Shown piece by piece: positions 43,079 to 52,116 of a stretch of 64,000 nucleotides of DNA. This DNA comes from Citromicrobium sp. JLT1363 (GTDB taxonomy: Bacteria > Pseudomonadota > Alphaproteobacteria > Sphingomonadales > Sphingomonadaceae). Where the stretch lies: contig NZ_AEUE01000003.1 in NCBI RefSeq assembly GCF_000186705.1, positions 310,001 through 374,000 of the forward strand, in the 5' to 3' direction. Each line of letters begins with the position of its first letter. Positions within the stretch are counted from its first letter, which is position 1. The notes beneath the pieces are model-generated. The model did no database searches. It was given only the letters and a program-made list of their open reading frames with translations, and was not told the origin of the DNA. Both the position numbers and the translations under genes were made by a program.

Positions 43079-45010
43079 ATGCGTACATTCCTGTTTCTCG
43101 GCGGCTCGATCCTGGGCCTGTGTTCTCCCGCGTTCGCGCAGGATGCACCGGACGAAGGCGATGAGCTTGTTCTGGCCTCGGACGCCTACACGCTGGCGGA
43201 AGAGGCGGTGACGATCACCGTCACCGGCAATCCCAGCGAAGTGGAAGACACCGGCCAGCCCGTCACCGTGATCGGCGCAGAGGAAATCGCCGATGTCCAG
43301 GGCCCGGACATTTCCCGTGTGCTCCAGCGCGTTCCCGGCGTCACCATCAACCGCAACGGCGGGCTGGGCGCGACCACCGGCGTTTCGGTGCGCGGTGCGA
43401 GCAATGACCAGCTGCTGGTTCTGGTCGACGGGGTGCGCGTGGCCGATACGGCTGCGCCCGCGACCAGCTTCGACTTCGGCACGCTGACCAGCGCCAACCT
43501 TTCCAAGATCGAATTGCTGCGCGGATCGAACAGCGTCATCTGGGGCGCGGACGCGGTGGGCGGCGTGCTGGTCGCCTCCACGTTCGAGCGGACCGGGCTT
43601 GCCGGATCGGTGGAAGCAGGATCGCGCGACACCGTGTCCACCAGCATCGAAGGTGGGATCGCGGGCGATATCGGCTTTATCGGCGGATCGGCCAGCTACC
43701 TGACCACCGACGGCTTCTCTGCCGCGGCCAGCGGCACCGAGCCCGACGGGTTCCGCCAGCAGGCCTACAACCTGCGCGGCCGCGCCTATCTCAGCCGCAC
43801 ATTCGAGGTTTTCGCCAGCGGTCGCTATGCGGAAAGCGACCTCGAAATCGATGGCACTCCGGCACCGGCCTATGTTCTGGCCGATACGCTGCAGGTGCAG
43901 GAAACCCGCCAGCTGTCCGGCGTGGTCGGTGCGCTGTACGATGGCGGCCCGCTCTACCTGCGCGGTGCCTACAGCTTTTCCGACACCGAGCGCGAGAACC
44001 TGCCGCGCCCCGGCGCCGCGCCCAGCTTTCAGAGCGACGGCGAATCCGAGCGTGTCGAGCTGCGTGGCGAATGGCGCCCGATCGGTCCGCTGATCGTCAA
44101 TTTCGGCGCTGAGAACCTGTGGTCCGAGTATGAAAGCGGAACCAGTGACGAGAGCACCAGCATCCTTGGTGCCTATGCCCAGCTGGGGATCGAGTTTCGC
44201 GGTCTGTCAGGACATGTCGGTGTGCGGCAGGACGAGCACGACGATTTCGGCGGCGCGACCAGCTTCGGCGCGGATCTGACCTACGAGATCGTCGACGGCC
44301 TGCGTTTTCGTGCGAGCGTGGGCGAGGGCTTCAAGGCGCCCTCGCTGTTCCAGCTGTTCTCCGATTACGGCAATCCCGCGCTCCAGCCCGAGGAAAGCAC
44401 CAGCTACGACCTCGGCCTCGCCTATGGCACGCGGGTTTCGCCGGTCTACGTGAGCGTTACCGCCTTCCAGCGCGACAGCGAGAACCTGATCGGCTTCATC
44501 GGGTGTCCGGTGCAGACGGGCATCTGCAAGAATCGCCCCTTCGGCACCTACGACAATGTTTCGCAGGCGCGGGCGCGCGGCGTTGAGGTAGAGGCGGGCG
44601 CGTCGCCTTTCGACGGGCTGCGCCTGCGCGCTGCCTATGCCTATGTCGATGCGCAGGATCGCAGCGAGGGAACCGCGAATTTCGGCAACCAGCTCGCCCG
44701 GCGTCCGCAGCATGCGGGCACCTTGTCGGTCGACTGGGCGCCCGCTCCCGAAACCATCGGAGCGCCGGTGATCGGCGGCGACCTCAGGATCGTGGGCGAT
44801 GCCTTTGACGATGCGGGCAATAATAAGCGGCTGGACGGCTATACCGTGGCCGACCTGCGCGTCTCCGTGCCGCTGGGCCTTATCGCGGGCGAGCGCCCGG
44901 TCGAGGTGTTCGGCCGGGTGGAGAACGTCTTCGACGAGCAGTACCAGACCGCCGACGGCTATGCCCAGGCGCCGCGCGGGTTCTTCGCCGGGATCCGCGT
45001 GGGGCTGTGA
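43079..45010 (+). CDS. btuB: TonB-dependent receptor, cobalamin uptake (BtuB-like)
   Basis: A 643-residue outer-membrane receptor. The signal peptide ends near CSPAFA. The plug domain follows (about 45-160) with EEAVTITVTGNPSEV, VTVIGAEEI, LQRVPGVTINRNGG and SVRGASNDQLLVLVDGVRVAD. The barrel makes up the rest and ends in GFFAGIRVGL. The start at 43079 is chosen for the signal peptide; the longer open frame runs through the riboswitch. Location directly behind a cobalamin riboswitch and before an ABC transporter identifies the substrate as cobalamin or a related corrinoid. Confidence 0.93.
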   Translation: MRTFLFLGGSILGLCSPAFAQDAPDEGDELVLASDAYTLAEEAVTITVTGNPSEVEDTGQPVTVIGAEEIADVQGPDISRVLQRVPGVTINRNGGLGATTGVSVRGASNDQLLVLVDGVRVADTAAPATSFDFGTLTSANLSKIELLRGSNSVIWGADAVGGVLVASTFERTGLAGSVEAGSRDTVSTSIEGGIAGDIGFIGGSASYLTTDGFSAAASGTEPDGFRQQAYNLRGRAYLSRTFEVFASGRYAESDLEIDGTPAPAYVLADTLQVQETRQLSGVVGALYDGGPLYLRGAYSFSDTERENLPRPGAAPSFQSDGESERVELRGEWRPIGPLIVNFGAENLWSEYESGTSDESTSILGAYAQLGIEFRGLSGHVGVRQDEHDDFGGATSFGADLTYEIVDGLRFRASVGEGFKAPSLFQLFSDYGNPALQPEESTSYDLGLAYGTRVSPVYVSVTAFQRDSENLIGFIGCPVQTGICKNRPFGTYDNVSQARARGVEVEAGASPFDGLRLRAAYAYVDAQDRSEGTANFGNQLARRPQHAGTLSVDWAPAPETIGAPVIGGDLRIVGDAFDDAGNNKRLDGYTVADLRVSVPLGLIAGERPVEVFGRVENVFDEQYQTADGYAQAPRGFFAGIRVGL

Positions 45011-45849
45011 CCATGCGCCACGCAGCCATCTGGCTTGCGGCACTCGCGTTCGGTTTGGGGGGATGTGCGGGACCGCCGCCGCCCCCCGCCGGGCACACGG
45101 ACCAGCTGCGTATCGTCAGCCTGAACCCGTGCAGCGACGCGATCCTCGCGGAAATCGCGCCGGGCAAGCTCGTCGCGGTATCGCATTACAGCCACGATCC
45201 CTCGGCCGGATCGATGCCGGTCGATCAGGCACACCGCTGGCCTTCGACGGGCGGATCGGTTGAGGAAATCCTGGCGATGGATGCGGACATGGTGGTCGCC
45301 TCCACCTTCCTGCCGCCTGCCACCCGCAGCGCGCTGGACAAGCTCGGTATTCCCGTTGTCACCCTCGGCATGGAAAACACCGTGGCGGGCAGCCTCGGCC
45401 AGGTGCGCAAGCTGGCCGTCGAGGTCGGCGAGGCGCAGGGGGGCGAAGCACTGGCGCATCGGATCGAAGCGGCCATCGCCCGGGCTGCGCCGGGTGAAGG
45501 CGGTGCCTCGCCAACCACAATCCTGTGGCAGCCCGGCGGAATCGTGCCGGGCGAAGGCGCTCTGGTGGTGGATCTGATGCGCCGCCTCGGCCTGCGTCCC
45601 GCCAGCGCGACGCGCGGGCTGGGGCAGGGCGATCGCCTGCCGCTGGAGGCCGTGCTGGCCGATCCCCCCGAACTCCTGCTGCATGCCGGGCCGAGCGGCG
45701 ACGAGGAATCGCGCACGCTGCATCACCCTGCTCTGCGCAAGCTGGCCATGCGCCGCGCCGAATTCTCCCCCCAGCTCTACTTCTGCGGCGGGCCGAGCCT
45801 GATCCGCGCGGCCGAGCGGCTGGCCCAGATACGGGACGAGCAAGCGTGA
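45007..45849 (+). CDS. btuF: corrinoid ABC transporter substrate-binding lipoprotein
   Basis: A 280-residue type III periplasmic-binding protein. The lipobox LGGC places the lipidated Cys at residue 20. The fold markers LRIVSLNPCSDAILAEIAP, the SVEEILAMDADMVVAS segment and KLGIPVVTLGMENTVAG fit the BtuF/FepB group. The GTG at 45007 overlaps the receptor stop by 4 nt; an ATG two codons later is also possible. It should deliver substrate from the periplasm to BtuC. Substrate is inferred from the riboswitch and neighbours. Confidence 0.88.
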   Translation: MTMRHAAIWLAALAFGLGGCAGPPPPPAGHTDQLRIVSLNPCSDAILAEIAPGKLVAVSHYSHDPSAGSMPVDQAHRWPSTGGSVEEILAMDADMVVASTFLPPATRSALDKLGIPVVTLGMENTVAGSLGQVRKLAVEVGEAQGGEALAHRIEAAIARAAPGEGGASPTTILWQPGGIVPGEGALVVDLMRRLGLRPASATRGLGQGDRLPLEAVLADPPELLLHAGPSGDEESRTLHHPALRKLAMRRAEFSPQLYFCGGPSLIRAAERLAQIRDEQA

Positions 45850-46811
45850 ACCGCCCCACGCTCCTGCTGCTGGCGGCCCTGCTTGTTGCGATCCCGCTGT
45901 CGCTGGTGGCGGGCCGTGCCTCGATCTTCGCGCTGGACGATGCGCGCGCCCTTCTGATCGTCCTCGAACTGCGCCTGCCGCGCGCGTTGCTGGCGGTGAG
46001 CGTGGGCGCAGGGCTGGGTGCGGCGGGGGCCGCGATGCAGGGCTATCTGCGCAATCCGCTGGCCGACCCCGGCCTGTTCGGGATTGCGCCCGGCGCTGCG
46101 CTGGGCGCGGTGCTGAGCTTTTCCTTCGGATTTGCTGCCAGCGGCTGGCTGTTGCCGATCTTCGCGCTCGCCGGAGCGGGCGGTGCGATGGCGCTGCTGG
46201 CCCTGATGGCAGGCCGGGGCGGCGGGATCGCGCTGTTCACGCTCGCCGGGCTGATGATCGCGAGCCTTGCGGGCGCGCTCACCAGCCTCGTCATAAGCCT
46301 GGCACCCAACCCCTGGGCGCTGAGCGAAATCGTGACCTGGCTGATGGGCGCGCTGACCGACCGCAGCTGGGCCGACGTCGCTCTGGCCGCGCCGCTGACG
46401 CTGGCGGGCATCGCGGTGCTGGCCCGCGCCGCCCCCGCGCTCGACGCGCTGACGCTGGGGGAGGACGCCGCGCGATCGATGGGGGTGGATATGGACAGCC
46501 TTCTCGCGCTGCTGGTGATCGGCGTCGGCCTGACCATCGGCAGCGGTGTGGCGGTGGCAGGGATCATCGGGTTCGTCGGCCTGATGGTGCCGCACATGGT
46601 GCGCCCCTTCACCGACCGCCGACCCTCCTCGCTGATCGTGCCGAGTGCGCTGGGCGGCGGGTTGCTGGTGCTGGTGGCGGATGGCGTGCTGCGCATGCTC
46701 CCGCTGGTCAGCGAGCTGCGCCTGGGCATCGCCCTTTCGCTGATCGGCGCGCCGTTCTTCCTGTGGCTGTTGCTGCGCTATCGCCGCTCCGGCGCGCTGG
46801 GGCTGACCTGA
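45846..46811 (+). CDS. btuC: cobalamin ABC transporter permease (FecCD family)
   Basis: A 321-residue permease with eight to ten membrane helices. LRLPRALLAVSVGAGLGAAGAAMQGYLRNPLADPGLFGIAPGAALGAV is the FecCD signature at about residues 40-88, and the GIIGFVGLMVPHMVR segment near residue 240 is the cytoplasmic coupling region. The start is the GTG at 45846, overlapping the btuF stop by 4 nt; the earlier open frame is a shadow within btuF. It forms the membrane channel with btuD. Confidence 0.92.
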   Translation: MNRPTLLLLAALLVAIPLSLVAGRASIFALDDARALLIVLELRLPRALLAVSVGAGLGAAGAAMQGYLRNPLADPGLFGIAPGAALGAVLSFSFGFAASGWLLPIFALAGAGGAMALLALMAGRGGGIALFTLAGLMIASLAGALTSLVISLAPNPWALSEIVTWLMGALTDRSWADVALAAPLTLAGIAVLARAAPALDALTLGEDAARSMGVDMDSLLALLVIGVGLTIGSGVAVAGIIGFVGLMVPHMVRPFTDRRPSSLIVPSALGGGLLVLVADGVLRMLPLVSELRLGIALSLIGAPFFLWLLLRYRRSGALGLT

Positions 46812-47542
46812 TGCTGGTTGCACGCAAGCTTAGGCTGGATGAGCGGCTGCGCGGTGTCGACACGCAGGTACGCAGCGGGCAGGTAACGGCGATCTGCGGG
46901 CCGAACGGCGCCGGCAAGTCGACCCTGATCCGCCTCTTCGCAGGGGTTCTCTCCCCCTCCAATGGCGAGGTCCTGCTCGATGGCGAGCGAACGGCGGATA
47001 TTCATCCGCGCGTGCGCGCGCGGGCGCTGGGTTACCTGCCGCAGGAACCGCAGATCGCGTGGGATATGTCGGTCCGCAACCTCGTCTCGCTCGGTCGGCT
47101 GGCGCACGGCGACACGCATGCCGAACCGGTCGAGGCAGCGCTGCAGGCGATGGACCTGCACGATTTCGCGCGGCGTCCGGTCTCCACCCTGTCCGGCGGC
47201 GAGCGCGCGCGGGCACTGCTGGCCCGCGTGCTGGCGGGTGAGCCGCGCTTCATCCTCGCGGACGAGCCTTTCGCCTCGCTCGACCTCGGTTACCAGTCCG
47301 CGCTGGCGCGGCACCTGCGCGCGCAGGCCGCCGACCACGGGCGCGGCGTGGTGGTGGTGGTCCACGACCTGAGCCTCGCGCATAATCTGGCGGACCGGGT
47401 GATCCTGCTGAACGAGGGGGTGGTGCATGCCGAGGGGGCGCCTGCGGATGCGCTCTCGCCCGGGAATCTGCTCGATGTGTTCGGGATTGAGGCGCGCTGG
47501 CTGGGCGATCCGGGTGCGCAGGTGCTGGCGGTGAGGAAGTAG
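46811..47542 (+). CDS. btuD: cobalamin ABC transporter ATPase
   Basis: A 243-residue ATPase. Walker A GPNGAGKST is at 30-38, the signature STLSGGERAR follows at about 120-129, and Walker B with the catalytic Glu is FILADEPFASLD, followed by the switch His in VVVHDLSLA. The ATG at 46811 shares a base with the btuC stop. It powers import by BtuC. The operon contains uptake genes only. Confidence 0.93.
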   Translation: MLVARKLRLDERLRGVDTQVRSGQVTAICGPNGAGKSTLIRLFAGVLSPSNGEVLLDGERTADIHPRVRARALGYLPQEPQIAWDMSVRNLVSLGRLAHGDTHAEPVEAALQAMDLHDFARRPVSTLSGGERARALLARVLAGEPRFILADEPFASLDLGYQSALARHLRAQAADHGRGVVVVVHDLSLAHNLADRVILLNEGVVHAEGAPADALSPGNLLDVFGIEARWLGDPGAQVLAVRK

Positions 47543-47643
47543 CTACGCCCGCCGGGCATGACAGCACTTGTAACTGGTATTCGCAGCCCGCCGCGCCGAA
47601 CCTGCCCCTCGATCCTGGAGTGGAAGACAGAGGGGAGTTCTTC

Positions 47644-48078
47644 ATGCGCACTGCACTTATCGCCACCTTGCTGGGGCTGACGCTTCCGACCGCCGCCCTG
47701 GCCGCTTCCATCACGGGCGCACAGGCGGTGAAGGCCTACGAAACGGGCAAGGCGGGCGCTGCGCCGCATAACGGGTACGACTATGCCAGCTGCGCGGGCT
47801 ACTGGACCGGGTGGACCAAGCACTCGCTCGAAAACTACCAGGACCCTCTCGTCCGCGCATTGCCCGACGGCATGAAGTCTTCGGGGGCGCTGAAGAACCA
47901 GCTCTACTGGCAGGAAAAGACGGTCGCCGAAGTGAAAGCGGGGCGCATTCCGGGCGCGCAGGCCCAGTCCATGCTGGTGACATCCAAGGCGCTGGTCGAA
48001 ACCAGCATCGCCGAGGATAGCGAAACCGCGATGACGCGCATGTTCGGCGAACTTGGCCGCTGTCACGTAAAGCGCTGA
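47644..48078 (+). CDS. small exported hypothetical protein
   Basis: A 144-residue protein with a signal peptide (MRTALIATLLGLTLPTAALAA). The ATG at 47644 has AGGGGAG 8 nt upstream; the 8-codon longer frame is not needed. The mature part is mostly helical with two Cys (ASCAGYW near residue 51 and GRCHVK at the end) that could pair. It resembles no family I recognise. It lies 101 nt after the cobalamin operon and before another exported protein. Confidence 0.7.
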   Translation: MRTALIATLLGLTLPTAALAASITGAQAVKAYETGKAGAAPHNGYDYASCAGYWTGWTKHSLENYQDPLVRALPDGMKSSGALKNQLYWQEKTVAEVKAGRIPGAQAQSMLVTSKALVETSIAEDSETAMTRMFGELGRCHVKR

Positions 48079-48130
48079 TGGGGCCGTCCGGGGCCCGACA
48101 TCCTGCAAGAGATCCATGGAGAGCACCATC

Positions 48131-48907
48131 ATGCGAACCGCAATATTGACCGCAGCACTGGCGATATGGCCGGCTGCGCTCGCTGCCTCGATCGGGGCCG
48201 ATCAGCCATCCACCGCGACTGCCGCGGCTCCAACGCAGCAAGCGCCCAAGCCGCTGTGCGAATACAGGACCCGCATGAATTTCAGTATCGGCGAGGGTAC
48301 GACCGGCGCGCTCCATGTGCGCCACGTCCGCATCAACGATGCCCCCGAGCCCACCACGGAACTGCGAATGACGATCGAAGCGCCGATGACCAAGGCGCAT
48401 TCCGATAGGGCCGAAGGGATGGTGAAGGTTACGCTGGGCTTTGCAGACGGTTATCTGCCGCCTGCAGATGGTGATGCAGCCGTCCGCAAGCCGGGCCCGC
48501 AATGGGTTCATGTCCGATCGCGGCAACTGGAAGGCACGAGCCCCAGCCACCCTGCCTACAAGAACAAGCCCAAGCCCGCGGTGCGCTGGAACGTCGGGGG
48601 CAAGCCCCTGATGTCAGACGGATTTTCCCCGGAGGGCGGCGCCCTGTTCCTCCTGGGTCCCGCCGGTGGCGATGCAGCGGTGTCGGACCCGGCGAAGCTC
48701 TTTTCCGATGGCGACTGGACTTTCGAAACATCCAAGAGCTTCGGCAATTCCTGGGCCGATTACACCATACCGACCGCGTTCCTGAGCGGCATCATCACCG
48801 ACATCACGAATGTCATGGCGTCGGTGGAAAAGGCTGCCGCTGATGGTGAATGTACGATCAGCACCAGCTTTGGCGACATGCCCGAACAGGATATCGTGTA
48901 TTTTTGA
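48131..48907 (+). CDS. exported hypothetical protein
   Basis: A 258-residue protein with a signal peptide (MRTAILTAALAIWPAALA). The ATG at 48131 is chosen because GGAGAG lies 7 nt upstream; a Met five codons earlier is possible. The mature part is beta-rich with a Tyr/Trp-containing central region (PQWVHVRSRQLEG, KPAVRWNVGGKPL) and two Cys. Function unknown. It follows the preceding exported gene by 52 nt in the same direction, with matching signal-peptide beginnings (MRTA). Confidence 0.7.
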   Translation: MRTAILTAALAIWPAALAASIGADQPSTATAAAPTQQAPKPLCEYRTRMNFSIGEGTTGALHVRHVRINDAPEPTTELRMTIEAPMTKAHSDRAEGMVKVTLGFADGYLPPADGDAAVRKPGPQWVHVRSRQLEGTSPSHPAYKNKPKPAVRWNVGGKPLMSDGFSPEGGALFLLGPAGGDAAVSDPAKLFSDGDWTFETSKSFGNSWADYTIPTAFLSGIITDITNVMASVEKAAADGECTISTSFGDMPEQDIVYF

Positions 48908-48993
48908 GGGGAGGGGCGGGCGCACTCGCCGCCCCGCATCAGACCTATCCGGCCGTGCCGGTTGCCTCCCACGATCAGACCTGTGACCGGCAT

Positions 48994-49030
48994 GAAAAAG
49001 GCGGGGGCGGCGCCAGGCCACCCCCGCCTT
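48994..49030 (-). terminator. intrinsic terminator downstream of the M3 peptidase gene
   Basis: On the minus strand a 10-bp perfect stem CCCCCGCCTT/AAGGCGGGGG (49021-49030 with 48998-49007) ends in TTTTT. It lies just after the peptidase stop and may also serve the converging gene. Confidence 0.7.
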
Positions 49031-49049
49031 CCATCAGCCGGCCGGTTGC

Positions 49050-51323
49050 TTATTCGGCAATCGGCGCGTCTCCATCCACCGTCTTGGCGGGCAGCTTGCC
49101 ATCCGACGGGTCGCCCACGGTCTGGCCGGGCGTGCCGGGTTCTTCCTCGGCAAGGCCCAGCGCGATCAGCATGTATTTCACGTCCGGATCGCGGCCCGCG
49201 AAGTTGCGGTACATTTCGCCGTAATCCATCGTTCCGCCCTGGCTCAGCACTGTCTCACGATAGTGATCGCCGTTCTCGCGCGTCAGGCCGCCGTTCTGGA
49301 GGAACCAGGCGCGGCTGTCGCGGTCCAGCATCTGCGTCCACAGGTAGCTGTAATAGCCCGCCGAATAGCCTGCGGGGCCGGAGAAGATGTGGTTGAAGTA
49401 GCTGGTGCGATAGCGCGGCGGCACCAGATCGACCTCGAGGCCCAGATCGCGCAGCGAGCTGTCTTCGTAGGCCGAGACCTTCCCGGGCGTGTCGATCGCT
49501 TCGGCTTCATCGGCCGAAAGCGCGTGCCACTTCATGTCGAGCAGCGCGGCTTCGAGCACTTCGCCGAAATCATAGCCCTGGTTGAACTTGGACGATGCCT
49601 CGATCTTGTCGACCAGCTCGGTCGGGATGGTTTCTCCTGTTTCGACATGCTTGGCGTAGTTGCGCAGCACCTCGGGGTAGGTCGCCCACATCTCGTGCAC
49701 CTGGCTCGGATATTCGACGAAGTCGCGCGCGGTCGCCGTGCCCGAAAGGCTCGGATACTGCTGGTCGGCGAAGAAGCCGTGCAGCGCGTGGCCGAATTCG
49801 TGGAACGCGGTGTTCACCCAGTCGAAGCTGACCAGCTGCGGCTCGCCTTCGGGGGCCTTGGGGATGTTCAGCACGTTGTAGATGACGGGCTTCTCGTTCC
49901 ACAGATAGGACTGGTCGACGAAGTTGCTCATCCACGCACCGCCGCGCTTGGAAGCGCGCTGGAACGGATCGAAGTAGAACAGGCCCATGTCCGAACCGTC
50001 GCGGTCCTTCACGGTGTAGACCCACACATCCGGGTGATAGACCGGCAGATCGGTGCGCCGTTCGAAGGTGAGACCGTAGAGCTTTTCGGCCATGTAGAAC
50101 ACGCCGTCTTCCAGCACCTTGTCGAGCTGGAAATACTGCATCACCTCGTCGTCATCGACTTCGTAACGCTCCGCCTTGATCTGGTTGGCGTAGCGATACC
50201 AGTCCCATGGCTGGACCTCGAAATTCCCGCCTTCTTCGGCGATCTTCTCGTTCAGAAGGCCCGCTTCACGGCGCTGGGTTTCGGCCAGCGCGGGGACCAT
50301 CTGGCCCATGAAATCGAGCGCCGCCTGCGGGCTTTCGACCATGCGATCATACATGGTGTAGCTGGCCCAGTCCGGCTCGCCGAACAGCGCGGCCTTCTCG
50401 GCCCGCAGCGCGACGATCTTCGCGACCAGATCGCGCGTGTCGATATCGGTAGTGCCGTCGGCGCGGTGGTAGCTGGCCATGAACAGCTTCTCGCGCGCCT
50501 CGCGGTTTTCCATGCTCGGCAGCAGCGGCTGCTGCGTGGTGTTCTGCAGGGCGATGGCGAACTTGCCCGGCTGGCCTTCTTCCTCGGCCAGCTTGGCGGC
50601 AGAGGTGATGTCGCTTTCGGACAGGCCTGCCAGTTCCTCGCGGCTGTCGAAGAACACCGGCTGCTCGGCCATCGCATTGCGCGCTTCCTGCGCGAATTCG
50701 GTGGTGACGGTGGAAAGCTCGGTGTTGATTTCCTTCACCCGCTCACGCTCGGCATCGGTCAGTTCCGCGCCCGCATGCACCATGCTCTTGTAGGTTTCCT
50801 CGAGCAGCTTGGCGTCTTCGGGCAGCATGCTCATCGCGGCGCGATTGTCGTACACCGCCTTCACCCGCGCGAAGAGTTCGGGGTTCAGCACGATGCTGTC
50901 CCCATGAGCCGAAAGTTTCGGGCTGATCTCGGTGTTGATCTCGTCGAGGCGATCGGTCGTGTTTGCGCCCGTCAGGTGGAAGAAGACCGCGCTCACGCGG
51001 CCCAGCATGCGGCCGGACTTTTCCAGCGCAACGATCGTGTTCTCGAAGGTGGGGGCTTCCGGATTGTCGATGATCCGCTGGATCTCGCCCTTCTGGATCG
51101 CCATCGCCTTCTCGAAGGCGGGCATGTAATCATCTTCCGAAATCGCATCGAAATCGGGCGCCTTGAACGGCAGGGTGCTTTCCAGCTCGAAATAGTTGGC
51201 GCCTTCGAGGCGGTCCTGGGTGGTTACGCCACCGCTGGTGGTATTGTTCGTCTGGGCCATGGCCGCTCCATGAAAGCCGCCTGCCAGGGCGAGGCTTGCG
51301 GCGGTGGCGAGAAGAATTCGCAT
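49050..51323 (-). CDS. dcp: M3 family metallopeptidase (dipeptidyl carboxypeptidase-like)
   Basis: A 757-residue zinc oligopeptidase. The signal peptide ends near GAAMA, so it is periplasmic. The zinc motif HEFGHALHG is in the C-terminal domain (about residues 505-513), with a downstream SQVHEMWATYPEVL segment that supplies the third ligand. FDPFQRASKRGGAW is a conserved M3 stretch. The closest known groups are Dcp and oligopeptidase A; the signal peptide favours Dcp. The C-terminal PGTPGQTVGDPSDG segment is a short extra tail. Confidence 0.93.
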   Translation of the reverse strand: MRILLATAASLALAGGFHGAAMAQTNNTTSGGVTTQDRLEGANYFELESTLPFKAPDFDAISEDDYMPAFEKAMAIQKGEIQRIIDNPEAPTFENTIVALEKSGRMLGRVSAVFFHLTGANTTDRLDEINTEISPKLSAHGDSIVLNPELFARVKAVYDNRAAMSMLPEDAKLLEETYKSMVHAGAELTDAERERVKEINTELSTVTTEFAQEARNAMAEQPVFFDSREELAGLSESDITSAAKLAEEEGQPGKFAIALQNTTQQPLLPSMENREAREKLFMASYHRADGTTDIDTRDLVAKIVALRAEKAALFGEPDWASYTMYDRMVESPQAALDFMGQMVPALAETQRREAGLLNEKIAEEGGNFEVQPWDWYRYANQIKAERYEVDDDEVMQYFQLDKVLEDGVFYMAEKLYGLTFERRTDLPVYHPDVWVYTVKDRDGSDMGLFYFDPFQRASKRGGAWMSNFVDQSYLWNEKPVIYNVLNIPKAPEGEPQLVSFDWVNTAFHEFGHALHGFFADQQYPSLSGTATARDFVEYPSQVHEMWATYPEVLRNYAKHVETGETIPTELVDKIEASSKFNQGYDFGEVLEAALLDMKWHALSADEAEAIDTPGKVSAYEDSSLRDLGLEVDLVPPRYRTSYFNHIFSGPAGYSAGYYSYLWTQMLDRDSRAWFLQNGGLTRENGDHYRETVLSQGGTMDYGEMYRNFAGRDPDVKYMLIALGLAEEEPGTPGQTVGDPSDGKLPAKTVDGDAPIAE

Positions 51324-51417
51324 TATGCGTGTCTCCGGTCTGGTTATCGATAGAAATTGCGTTGGCTCATGGCCTAGCAGCGTTCACTTGAACAGTGGCT
51401 GGCGGATCGTTCATGTC

Positions 51418-52116
51418 CTATTCGGACGATTTGGCGGGGGCTTCGGTTCCCCTGCCAGCCTGGGCCTGGGCGCGCATCGCTCGCGCCGCCTCGTCCAGTG
51501 CCTGCCGGTTGACGGTGACGATCCGCGGACGGCCTCCGTTCCGGTCCACCACCAGCCAGACCGATCCCAGCTCCACGAAGGCGCCCTGGTCGGGCACCAC
51601 GGTAAGCGCATCGAGGTCGACCTCGCGCAGCAGGGCGAGCACGTCTTCGTCGAAGACTTCCGCGAAGGTGCCGTCGATATCGTCCGGTCGGGTAAGTTCG
51701 CGGCGGTTTCCCTCCGCATCGATATAGAGCAGCGGCAGCCCGACTTCGCGCAGGATCGCGGCCTTGTCGTTGGCCCGCGCCGCTGTGCGAATGGCGGAAA
51801 GCGCGCTCGCAAACTGGCTTGCGCTGGTGCCGGTGGCGCACGAAATCGCCCCGCCATCGGCGCTGTCATGGGCGAGATCGAAGCTCTCGTCGCGGGTGTC
51901 CTGATCCTGCCATACGACCAGCAGACAATTGTCCGGGCCGGGGGGCGCCGGGCTGGGGGAGAGCGCCGCATCCTCGCCCTTCGCGCTGCCGGACGCGGCA
52001 TTGTGTGCGGTGGTGTCGGGGGCGTCGGCGGCCGCGCTTTCGACCGAAGGCGAACACGCGCCCAGCGCGCACCCGCCCAGCAGCAACGCCAGCCTAGCCC
52101 GGGCGGACATCCGCAT
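51418..52116 (-). CDS. hypothetical lipoprotein
   Basis: A 232-residue protein with a lipobox (LGAC, Cys near residue 21) after a hydrophobic segment, then an Ala/Ser/Pro-rich linker of about 40 residues. The globular part contains two Cys (PDNCLLVVWQDQD and ISCATGTSAS) and a beta-rich C-terminal half (GAFVELGSVWLVVDRNGGRPRIVTVN). Function unknown. Its start overlaps the end of the lysozyme gene by 23 nt, so the two are cotranscribed. Confidence 0.75.
   Translation of the reverse strand: MRMSARARLALLLGGCALGACSPSVESAAADAPDTTAHNAASGSAKGEDAALSPSPAPPGPDNCLLVVWQDQDTRDESFDLAHDSADGGAISCATGTSASQFASALSAIRTAARANDKAAILREVGLPLLYIDAEGNRRELTRPDDIDGTFAEVFDEDVLALLREVDLDALTVVPDQGAFVELGSVWLVVDRNGGRPRIVTVNRQALDEAARAMRAQAQAGRGTEAPAKSSE

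Noticed and set aside
49263-51353. A 696-codon plus-strand frame antisense to the M3 peptidase
   Set aside because: Shadow of a gene with an intact HEFGH motif.
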